From the NCBI GenBank assembly GCA_027382625.1, contig JAJKFJ010022042.1, positions 1-10,375 of the forward strand: a stretch of DNA of 10,375 nt. Direction: 5' to 3'. The position numbers and the translations under genes are program-made. The first letter of the stretch is position 1; each line of letters opens with the position of its first letter. Under the pieces are notes generated by a model that was not told the DNA's origin, searched no databases, and saw nothing but the letters and a program-made list of their open reading frames with translations. The DNA is from Tetmemena sp. SeJ-2015. Taxonomy: Eukaryota > Ciliophora > Spirotrichea > Sporadotrichida > Oxytrichidae. Of this stretch, positions 1 through 7,428 are shown one piece after another.

Positions 1-1309
1 AATTTTGACTTCCCCCTTGTTTCCCTTTACAAAATTTACGAAAAAACAGAAATTCCCAATTTTAAATTTTTTAAATTTTATTTTTGGGGTAAAATTTTAT
101 TATACAAATTTCCCCAAGAGAGAGAGATTAAAAAATTTTTTTGAGCAAAGTTTTTTTTAATTTTATTTTTAAATGTTAGTTTTATTTAAAAATTTTTTTA
201 TATTTTTTTCGGGATGCTATGCAAAAACTAGGAAAAAAATTTTAATTTTTAAGGACTTTAATTTTTGTCCATTTTAATCCCCTATTATTTTCCGAAAAAA
301 GATTGAAATTTTTATTGAAAAATTTCTCGTTTTTAATAGATTTAATTTTAAAAAAAATTTGAACGCTTTTTTAAAACCTCAATTTTTTAAAGAAGTCAGG
401 GAAATTTGGGGAGATTAAACGGGAAAAAAAAAAAGTTTTTTTAAATATCTTGATTTTTTTTGTCTAAATTTAAAAACATTTTTTAAACTATAGGAGAGTA
501 AGAAATTTGAAAAGAGAAGATTTTTTTTCAAATGCCCCCCAAATTGAAAATTTGGGACAAGCTCAATCCCTTAAAAAAATTATAAAAAATCATGGAAACC
601 CAAACCATTTTTTAAATTTTAAAAAAAGAAAAAAAATTTTTAAAAATTTCTTTAGAAAATTTTTAAAAATTTCGCGAAAAAAACAAACTTTTTTCTTAAA
701 GAGGGAAATCTTTTTTAAAATTAAATCCCACAGGGGGGTTATCAAACTTAAATTAATTTACCAAAAAATTCAGGGAAATTGGGTAAAAAATTTTTTGGGA
801 AAATTTTTAATTTCCCACTTTTTTTTAAATTTTTATATATAAAAAATGGAAAATTTTATTAAATTTAAAAATTTTTTTTCATCTTTTTAATTTTTAGACT
901 ATAAGCCCCAAATAATTTAAAAATTAAAATTTAAAAACTTTTTTAAATTTACCCTGTTTTTTTTTTAAAAAAAACTAAAAAACCCCGGTTTTTAAATACT
1001 GATAATAAATATAAAGAAAATTTAAAAAATTAGTCAAGCGGGGTTTTAAATTTTAGTTTTAATTAATTTTAAAAATAAAAAATCCATTTTCTATTTTTAA
1101 AATAAAAAAAAACAGCATAAAAAAAAAGAAAATTTTTATTTTTGTTCAAAAACCCCCCTTTATATCCAATTTTACAGGGAATTTGGGGAAATCATCAAAA
1201 ATGCAAGGGAAAAAAATTTGGTTTTAAATATTTTTACGGGATTTTTAAATAAAATACTTGCTCTTTTTTTTAATTTTCCAAACCCCCATATTTTTTTCGC
1301 CTTTTACTT
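1..1309. other. AT-rich, homopolymer-dense stretch without a credible gene
   Basis: This stretch is dominated by runs of A and T, and unusually its C and G residues also sit mostly in runs of three to seven. It changes near 1370 to ordinary-looking sequence. I see no domain, RNA gene or organised repeat. An open frame at 507-842 encodes a Lys/Phe/Asn-rich string typical of translated AT-rich DNA in a code with few stops. The stretch may be real intergenic DNA, but homopolymer inflation at a poorly corrected contig end would look the same. The last codons of the neighbouring minus-strand gene fall in the affected zone. Confidence 0.6.
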
Positions 1310-2707
1310 TCAAGATGCATTATTTTGGTCCCTATCAAAAAAAATAGGGGTTTTTTGTCCCCCAAAGAATGAATCTGACTAAACTCTGAGCGCGGGTTGA
1401 ATTTCCTGATAGCCTCTTTTCAGCTTGTTTCCTCTATTGAAGCTTGCTCTCTTTAGTGTTTTCTCTGTCTTTTTGAAGGTGTTTCTCAGGTCTGATGGCG
1501 GCTCCAGATTTTTGGGTGGATTAAAAAACCCCTCTAGTAAAAGCAGCTAATTCTAGTGAAAAATCCTTTTGACTAAATTTAACGTTTGTTTTGGGGAGCC
1601 TAGATCCTCTCCCATAGTGTTGAAAACCTGTTTCTTCTGGACCCTCGGAATAAGAAATGCGCTCCCAGGATTCCCTTTGTTGGCTTCCTCATTATCACAG
1701 AAAGCCATCTCTAGTGCAGCTACTCTCATAGAAATGGCTTCGACGAAGGTCTCATGCTCTCCTTGCAGCTGCCTAATCGAGATTCCCTATGCTTCAAGCT
1801 TGCTATTCCACTCTTCTACCTGCTCTTCCAGCCTCATTACGCTGATTTTCATTTATTTCTGGCTCTCCGATACCTCGGCTGAGACCTTACTCAAGTCACT
1901 CTCTATCTTCTGAAGCAAAGCATCATGAATTTCGAGCTTCCCTTAATGAATCAGCTGCTTGATTCTTTCACTGGGAGCCTCAGTATCTCTGTTGGCCAAT
2001 TCGTCAAAGTTTGCTGTCAATGCATTGACTTGGTCAATAATACCCTTCAACTAATCATTAACAAGTGTCTCTGGAATGATCTTCAGAAGTCTCTCATGCA
2101 TTGATTTCATGGCATTAGAAGTTAGCTTACTGAACTTAGTCGATATGAGGTCTTCGATTTGGTTAAGCTCAGGAAATGTAGAATCTGAGTTTGTGTAAGA
2201 GCCTTCGCTTTCTGTACGATTATGGTTGGAGTCAAGGGACTCGTGCTCAAATTATACTCTCTTGATTTATTCCATCGGTTGTTTTAATTTAGCTGGAGAG
2301 CTAATATAATCGACTTCAATACTTTCTTCCTCTGATACCGAAGCCTATTTGAGACCTAATGAGCTCGACGACTTTATTTCAGAAGGCTCCTCTTCATTAT
2401 CCGTCATCTTTCCCCGACTTTTGTAAGTGTTCAACGTATTAATGATCCAAATGCGATGAGCCGAAATTATTTCCTGCCCAAACTTTTTCAATAAATCCAT
2501 CTTCACTTCCTTGAATGTTTTCTTGCCTATAAAGTCCTTCTTCTGGAGAAATTTTTTTATTTAACTTTTGCTCTCTTCGGCAATTAATTCTTCCTATCCA
2601 GATGAACTATGCTAATCTTTTGTCAGACTTAGATCACGTTAAGTCAATGGCTAAAAATTTTATCCCTCTGTCTTCCGCTATTATTTCTGCTATCTTTTTT
2701 TTGCCAT
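1310..2707 (-). CDS. DEK_C-like domain plus coiled-coil protein, probable transposon accessory protein
   Basis: This minus-strand frame gives 465 aa from the ATG at 2707-2705 to a TGA at 1312-1310. It reads through many TAA/TAG codons as Gln and contains no internal TGA. The N-terminus is very basic (MAKKRQQKQQRK). Residues about 41-97 fit the DEK C-terminal domain pattern: an amphipathic start, a K-K-D-F-I-G-K-K-T turn, then F-K-E-V, L-L-K-K-F-G and a closing R-I-W-I-I helix. DEK_C folds in known families bind DNA. Residues 101-175 are acidic and Ser-rich. About 180-340 is heptad-like and Glu/Lys/Leu-rich, which predicts a long coiled coil and oligomerisation. The C-terminus is basic. I infer a DNA-binding structural partner of the element. 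The last 20 or so codons lie in homopolymer-rich DNA, so the true C-terminus may differ. The frame is also open upstream of 2707 if TGA is read as Trp, so an earlier start or a 5' exon is possible. The ORF is well supported; the domain name is less certain. Confidence 0.72.
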
Positions 2708-2850
2708 ATCTTAGATTAATTCTCTGTGACCCTGTCAACCCTTAAATAGCCTGCGATGTTACTAATCTGAGTAACGAAATTCCTGAGGACAAAATCAGGA
2801 TCTAGTCAGAGATTCTGGCGAGATTCATGATAGGTCTTCACTAATCCCAT
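2644..2850 (-). CDS. Possible small ORF or 5' exon upstream of the coiled-coil gene
   Basis: A second minus-strand frame runs from the ATG at 2850-2848 for 68 codons to TGA at 2646-2644 and overlaps the start of the coiled-coil gene in a different frame. It begins MGLVKTYHESRQN and contains a D-P-D-F-V-L segment, with one in-frame TGA read as Trp. It could be a separate short ORF, or a 5' exon whose splicing into the coiled-coil frame I cannot place. With so few stop codons in this code, chance openness is also possible. No domain is recognised. Confidence 0.2.
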
Positions 2851-2879
2851 AATATTCACAGTCTCAGGAAGATAGCAAA

Positions 2880-2968
2880 CTCTGTACAACTCTGTACAAA
2901 TATGATGCCTCAGAAGATCTCCCGATCTTCTCTGTACAACTCTGTAAAACTCGGTACAACTCTGTAAA
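2880..2968. repeat. 10-bp-phased CTCTGTACA repeats flanking a hairpin
   Basis: Copies of a nine-base motif, CTCTGTACA, or one-base variants, start at 2880, 2890, 2930, 2940, 2950 and 2960, all on one 10-bp register. Variants are CTCTGTAAA at 2940 and 2960 and CTCGGTACA at 2950. The gap between the two groups holds a perfect inverted repeat, AGAAGATC at 2912-2919 and GATCTTCT at 2924-2931, with a four-base loop. Ten-base spacing puts each copy on the same face of the helix, which suits a cooperative protein-binding array. It lies about 170 bp upstream of the minus-strand coiled-coil gene. It may be a transposase-binding subterminal array, a promoter operator or a simple tandem repeat. Confidence 0.75.
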
Positions 2969-3007
2969 TGACTATGTATGTACTATTGCTAAACCAGCAG
3001 AACCTTT

Positions 3008-3391
3008 ATGTTAGAAGAGTAGCGCTTAGACTTGCCCCTGATTTCTCATGTAAGAGGAAAATCTCATCCTGAGTGCTTGAAAGTTTGCCATCCCCTAAGA
3101 TGAGCCCTTGGAAATTCCATCCCTGGTTCAAGCAAAATAGCAGAATAGTAATGACCAGATGAAAAACTCATTAGCTCTTTTCATTTTTGTATGGATCTTG
3201 GTGCTTTCCTTAATATTCATTATATATCAAGGCCCTCATAATTCGAGGCGCAGCTCACTATGGCCATGCTCTATGGAAGATACTCAAGAGTAGAACTCTA
3301 TTCTCGATGGGGGAATGGCCAGATCGCCATCATGAAGCATCCCATATTGAAGGCATGTGAGGAAGGTGACATTTAAAATTTAAATTTATGA
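3008..3391 (+). CDS. Uncertain ORF, no recognised domain; competing frames
   Basis: Between the repeat array and the intron-bearing gene, several frames are open. This one starts at ATG 3008 and gives 127 aa to TGA 3389-3391, with two internal TGA codons that would be Trp. A second plus frame from ATG 3048 (or ATG 3159) to TGA 3333-3335 encodes a short protein with one convincing hydrophobic segment, starting MKNSLALFIFVWILVLSLIF, which would be a single membrane helix followed by a polar tail. Both cannot easily be real, and neither has a recognised family. I cannot choose from sequence alone; a decayed or intron-split gene is also possible. Confidence 0.25.
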
Positions 3392-3463
3392 TTAAAACTT
3401 TAAAACTATGTCAGAGCATGAAAACTCTTGCTGTGTATAATAATTAATTATCACCTCACATGT

Positions 3464-4273
3464 TCATATTCTATTGAATAGAAGCAGGCATCTGAGGCCC
3501 CCTTGGTGATCCAATATCCCATCGTCATGAAGCTGAAAGACTAGCTGCTTGTAATTCATGAGGTCGTCTATTTGCTCTCTCATCAATGCGAACTCATTCT
3601 TCATTCTCTGATTGTCATCGAGGTACTTTTGCTTTGTCTTTCTGCCAAGAGAGCTGCTTTCTTTGACTTCCTCCTGCTAGCCTGGCCTCGACTTCCTCTT
3701 GGCCGATTGCTTCATCAGATATGCTGACCTTCCCTTCTAGACTGAAAAGTTAAGTTTTAAAACGATGCTTACCACTGTAGTTGACAGAGTTTTTGAGTGC
3801 CTCGGCAAATTCAGGCTTCATATGAACGATCATATTGTTCGATTGGTCTAGGCGCTCCCTTCGCTTTTGCTTCGCATCCTATATCATCTAGTTTATGCCT
3901 GCGGTGTCTAACGAGAGGAGCACGTCAACTATCCATTTCTTGTCAAGATGGAGCCAGTCGCACTAATCTGGGAAGTAGCAAAGAAGTGATGGCTTTCCCT
4001 CTGCATACTCCAGGAAGTCATCAGCAGTCAATCCTTCAATTTGTGGAACAGCTGCAACTATGACATCGGTTCTCCTTAAGAACTGAAAAGTTTATTATGC
4101 AAGCTATTTACCTCTTTCTTGCCGTCTAGGATGCTTCTGAAGAAGTATATGTTTGTGCAATTTATCTTCGGGAGATATGCTCCACAATCCTGAGCGAGGA
4201 AATCATAAAGCTCCTTTTTGCTCCCGACTTTCTCTCTCAGCTGATGGATGTTGACTTGTTGTAACTATTGCAT
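3464..4273 (-). CDS. Intron-containing accessory protein of unknown function (spliced 249 aa)
   Basis: Three minus-strand exons, 4273-4112, 4082-3773 and 3741-3464, join in frame to encode 249 aa ending at TGA 3466-3464. They are separated by introns of 29 and 31 nt with GT..AG ends. The protein begins MQQLQQVNIHQLREKVGSKK. It has a compact mixed helical/strand part over about residues 10-125, including a Y-F-P-D..DW motif near 90-97 and an Asp/Leu-rich helix at about 100-115. A strongly basic stretch spans 124-200 and a predicted helix about 200-230. I do not recognise the family. Its size and position, divergent from the transposase, recall the small third ORF of ciliate TBE-type elements, but that is analogy, not shown homology. 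An upstream exon, 4373-4342, joined across a 49-nt GT..AG intron (4341-4293), would add 17 residues in frame; I kept the simpler start. Confidence 0.68.
3742..3772 (-). other. 31-nt spliceosomal intron
   Basis: It reads GTAAGC..TTAACTTTTCAG on the minus strand, is AT-rich, and its removal keeps the frame between a Ser codon and a split Val codon. Its 3' end matches that of the 29-nt intron upstream. Confidence 0.7.
4083..4111 (-). other. 29-nt spliceosomal intron
   Basis: It reads GTAAAT..AAACTTTTCAG on the minus strand and sits exactly between two codons (after GGC AAG AAA GAG). Removing it restores the open frame. Very short introns are normal in several ciliate lineages. Confidence 0.7.
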
Positions 4274-4462
4274 CACACCTGCTAGATAAACTCTAAAGTT
4301 GAAATAATTAATAATTAATGTCAAGCTTATATATCACCTACCTTTATATGCTTGCTTATGATAGAATAATCATTATACAAACAGAGGTATACTATTTGAT
4401 ATTAAAATTATTACTCTATATAATATTAAGTTTTACCTGAATAGTTTCACCATCTGGCACAA
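4274..4462. promoter_or_regulatory. Divergent intergenic region, putative bidirectional promoter
   Basis: This roughly 190-bp AT-rich spacer separates the start of the minus-strand accessory gene from the start of the plus-strand transposase, so it should hold both promoters. Several TATATA/TTTATA-like stretches occur (for example around 4328-4350 and 4417-4428), but none can be assigned with confidence. Part of it could instead be a 5' intron and small first exon of the minus-strand gene. Confidence 0.45.
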
Positions 4463-6064
4463 ATGGAAAACTCTAGAGGATATTCGCAAGCTCGATAGAC
4501 TGATCTCAGACACTTTTTCGGCTGATCCGGCATTGATGACTCTGCTCATTAACTGAATCAGGATGAGTAAGACCCAGAGGATGAACTTGGCCAAGAAGAT
4601 GAGGTCGACAACTGGAGCTTCATTTGCACTCCAGTGATTTCGATACATCTGCAATCCTCCGAGAGAATTCTGCCATCAACCATAACTTGGCCTCAGTTGC
4701 TAGAGGCAGAAGCTGCTGTACTTAAGCAACTGTCCGACAAGCAATACCCGATGGTCATCTTGGACTCAAAGAAGAATTCCAAGGAGCTTGTAGACTGTGG
4801 CTTCATAGAGTCATAGCTTGGCTCCGCGAAGTTCTTAGAGAGCCTCTCAAAAGCAGTGTATATCCACTGAGGAGTTTAATCAAGAAAACTGGGAGCAAAC
4901 ATAGATGAAGAAGAATCGAGAGCCGCAGCTTCAAGTGAGGTCAATCGATTACTGAAGGTAGCTAGGAGATAAATACTTTTACGAATTGAGGATATGGGGC
5001 AAACTCTGAACTCTGGGAATGGAGAAACGATAAGTCAGAAAATTAGGGGAAGAAGGCCTAAGCTAAATTCAGACATTGACAGAGTGGCCAGTATCGCAAC
5101 TACTTTGTACAGAGTAAAGTCTTGCTCAAAAAAAATAATAATGGGGCGCCTTAATCTATCCAGGAAATGATTAAAAACAATATTGGAAAGAGACGAGGCT
5201 GAAGGTCTGGCCTGCTCTTAATACGCAAAGTTCTCTAAGCAGCCAAACTTTGCATACTTAGGCGGAGTTGTCTAGAAAGAGATAAAGGAGAAGTGCTCAA
5301 TTCTCTCAATAAAAATGCTTCAGAGTAAGGTCCGAGATACTTTGGGTGCTTCTATTCCTCTCTCTGTTCTGAGGAGAGTGGCAAAAGAGCGTCTTAAGCT
5401 GAGTTATAAGAAAATATATTCGATCGCTCAGAGGACTAATTGTGAGGAGGCTGTCATTGGGCGCCACCTCGCAGCAGTTGAGTTCATAAATATCCTCAGA
5501 GAAGGAAAATAAATTATCAACATCGATGAAAGCAGCATCAATGTGATAAATGATTCGAAGAGATCCTGGTCTTACAAGGGGCAAAAGTACTACAGCGACA
5601 AGTCTCAGAGGCTTTACTAGGTCAATATAATCGCAGGAGTATCGAGCGACGGTCGAGTCTTCTTCTAGCTCTCTCGAGGTCCTAACAACAGCAAGACAGT
5701 ATACTGCTTCCTCCTTAAGTTGTCTCAGCTCTTAGATAAGGCTGAGGAGGGTTGGAGGACAAAGACCTTCTTCATGCTCGACAATGCAACATATCACAGA
5801 AGTCAGTTCCTCACGCGGAAGCTCAGGCTTTTACAAGCAAGCATACTCTACTTGGGGCCTTACCATTTTGAAATGGCTCCGGTAGAGAAGTTTTTTGCCT
5901 TCATCAAGAGGAAAATCGGAGCCTACGCTGGCAACCTCAAAGCAGAGGATGCTATTGCCTACTACTCTAATGAGCTACTTAAGTTGGACTTTGGTTGGAT
6001 TGCTGACTCTTTCGATGAAGCCCTCTGCAAGGCACTAAAGTATTTAAGCTTCTAAAGCATATGA
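4463..6064 (+). CDS. DD34E transposase, Tc1/mariner-IS630 superfamily, with long N-terminal extension
   Basis: One frame runs 533 codons from ATG 4463 to TGA 6062-6064. The C-terminal third is a clear DDE catalytic domain: I-D-E-S-S with D355, F-M-L-D-N-A-T-Y-H with D440, and F-E-M-A-P-V-E-K-F-F with E475. Exactly 34 residues separate D440 and E475, the Tc1/IS630 spacing. It also has the family-typical W-S-Y-K-G between the first two acids. This enzyme class binds element ends and catalyses cut-and-paste transposition. Several TAA/TAG codons inside the catalytic domain must be Gln. TGA occurs at codons 21, 136 and 236 and is read here as Trp. A G-R-R-P-K-L motif at 196-201 resembles the linker of the paired helix-turn-helix DNA-binding region. 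Residues 30-50 are strongly acidic. The first catalytic Asp lies far deeper than in ordinary IS630 transposases, so about 150-200 N-terminal residues are extra, or belong to a separate upstream ORF ending at 4870. The catalytic assignment is firm; the N-terminus and intactness are less so. Confidence 0.85.
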
Positions 6065-6267
6065 GTATGAGAAATGACTTTGCTCTGCATAATATCAGCA
6101 GCCCTCCTTATAAAGCAATCCTATTCAAATTGTTCATCCAGGACTCATCTAGGGCGAAAACCTTAAGAGTGAAAATCCCCATGCCCTAAAGTAACATCCT
6201 GTCTACGATTCGCAGCTTTTCATAGATGGAGAATAAGAAGAAATTTTTCATCTAGAATGAACTATGA
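6061..6267 (+). CDS. Small basic ORF overlapping the transposase stop, unknown function
   Basis: It encodes 68 aa from ATG 6061 to TGA 6265-6267 and overlaps the transposase stop as ATGA. It starts MSMRNDFALHNISS, is Lys/Arg/Ser-rich, and uses TAA and TAG as Gln. No domain is recognised. It lies in the same frame as the zinc-finger/methyltransferase gene downstream; if the TGA at 6265 were read as Trp the frame would run on through the hairpin into that gene, so it could be a 5' part of it. The intervening 130 bp look non-coding, which favours separate genes. It could also be a transposase C-terminal remnant after a frameshift. Confidence 0.4.
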
Positions 6268-6290
6268 ATTCACAAATTAGGCTTTAAAAG

Positions 6291-6336
6291 TTGGGAGTAA
6301 ATTTGCTGCATGTTGTTGCAGCATTTTTACTCCCAA
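6291..6336. other. Strong 46-nt intergenic hairpin
   Basis: TTGGGAGTAAA at 6291-6301 pairs perfectly with TTTACTCCCAA at 6326-6336. Inside these, TGCTGCA at 6304-6310 pairs with TGCAGCA at 6317-6323, separated from the outer stem by a TT/TT internal loop and closed by a six-base loop. It sits between two plus-strand genes. It could be an RNA 3'-end or processing structure, a tiny foldback element, or a protein-binding palindrome. No poly-T tail typical of a bacterial terminator follows. Confidence 0.8.
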
Positions 6337-6399
6337 TATTCAACATAACAAAAATAACCCCAAAACCTAAAATCAAGAACTTTCAGTCAATATAAGATC

Positions 6400-7428
6400 A
6401 TGGAATCAGAAAGACTAAAATATGTATGCCCACACTGCGGCTAAAGCTTTGAGAAGTCAAGCTCCAGGACGTCTCACTGGAGTCGAGACCCAATCTGTCA
6501 TCGGGTACATTAGGTTTGGGTCCTCGAGAACACACATAAGCAGCTTATTTGCTTCTCATGCGAGAATATATTCACTAAAGTACAGAACTGCAAGAGACAC
6601 AAGAAAGAGTGCAAACAGGGAGGCACAGCTGAGAACCCTAGGATGAACAAGCAGCTTAGTTAGAGAATGATGGTGAAGACAGACTTCGAAAGATTAGAGA
6701 AGGCAAAGTGAGAGGCCTTCGGAGCTCAAGGCATGCTGAAATGCCCTTCATATCTCTACGATGTCAGCCAAGCCTACGCCAACCCCAAGCTTCGCTCCTA
6801 CATTTTGAGCGAGCTCTCGGCTCGTTCTCCTTTGAGATTGAGAGCAGATGTGAAAAACGATCATTTCTGGGAGAACTTGATGAAGATAGTGTCATCGGAC
6901 TATTAAATGCTATTCCAAGTCATTGTGATAGACCCAGCTTGGTAGACACGCAATGCACTCCCGTATGAATATCTCTCTAAAGCTGCGATAAGGGCAATTC
7001 CAATATCGAGCTTATCTTACAGTGGACTCATATTCTACTGGGTGCTCCCCAAGTATGAGGAATTCGGCAAGCAAGTTTTGGAGGAGAGTGGCTACAAGCT
7101 TGAGAAAACATTGAAATGGGTCAAGCTCACATCTCAGGGTAATCTAATAAATTCGAAGCAACCCTAATATTCAGAGGAGCATTGCTTGATAGGCTCCAAG
7201 GGCTCAATTGATAAAAGGTTCTTGAAAACCTGCCTTCAGAAAATTTTAAACTCCCCCAAGGGGAGGAGCCAAATTTTTGAGAAGCCCGAGGAGCTCTGGG
7301 AATGGATTGATAAGTACTGCTCGGGTTCACTGAGGTTGGAGATATTCGCCCGCCTTCATGCATTTAGAAAGTTTACAGTGCATGTGGGAAATGAGTTGGA
7401 AGTGGGTTCAACTATGAAGATTGAATGA
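6400..7428 (+). CDS. Two-zinc-finger protein fused to an MT-A70 (METTL3/MTA-like) adenine methyltransferase domain
   Basis: It encodes 342 aa from ATG 6400 to TGA 7426-7428, with Gln at TAA/TAG and one TGA at codon 104 read as Trp. Residues 10-33 (C10-x2-C13-x12-H26-x6-C33) and 51-71 (C51-x2-C54-x12-H67-x3-C71) form two C2HC zinc fingers, likely for nucleic-acid recognition. About residues 165-332 match the MT-A70 fold: motif IV as D178-P-A-W after a hydrophobic strand, L-P-Y-E-Y-L-S, L-I-F-Y-W-V-L-P, a K-W-V-K strand, E-E-H-C-L-I-G-S-K-G, K-P-E-E-L-W, L-E-I-F-A-R-L-H-A-F-R, and a closing G-N-E-L. MT-A70 enzymes use S-adenosylmethionine to make N6-methyladenine in RNA (METTL3) or, in ciliates, DNA (MTA1). 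The usual motif is DPPW; here the second Pro is Ala, so activity is uncertain. It follows the transposase on the same strand, which suggests an element-borne methylation function. If TGA is only a stop in this organism, the gene is split and probably a pseudogene. Confidence 0.82.

Noticed and set aside
507..842. 111-aa plus-strand open frame
   Set aside because: Lys/Phe/Asn-rich translation of AT-rich homopolymer DNA; no motif, and long open frames are expected when TAA and TAG are sense codons.
1569..1913. Plus-strand open frame rich in Ser and Leu
   Set aside because: It is the antisense shadow of the coiled-coil gene, whose minus-strand frame is longer and has a coherent domain order.
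3354..3462. Inverted pair CATGTGAG..GGTGA and TCACCTCACATG as element ends
   Set aside because: One arm has a three-base insertion, the arms are only 12 bases and 90 bp apart, and they do not flank the transposase.
3797..4063. Plus-strand open frame
   Set aside because: Antisense of exon 2 of the intron-bearing minus-strand gene, which splices into a better protein.
4433..4654. Minus-strand open frame
   Set aside because: Shadow of the transposase N-terminal region, with no support of its own.
5306..5584. Minus-strand open frame
   Set aside because: Shadow of the transposase, spanning its first catalytic Asp.
6291..6336. Bacterial-type rho-independent terminator
   Set aside because: No T tract follows the stem and the genome is eukaryotic.
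7127..7363. Minus-strand open frame
   Set aside because: Antisense of the MT-A70 domain.
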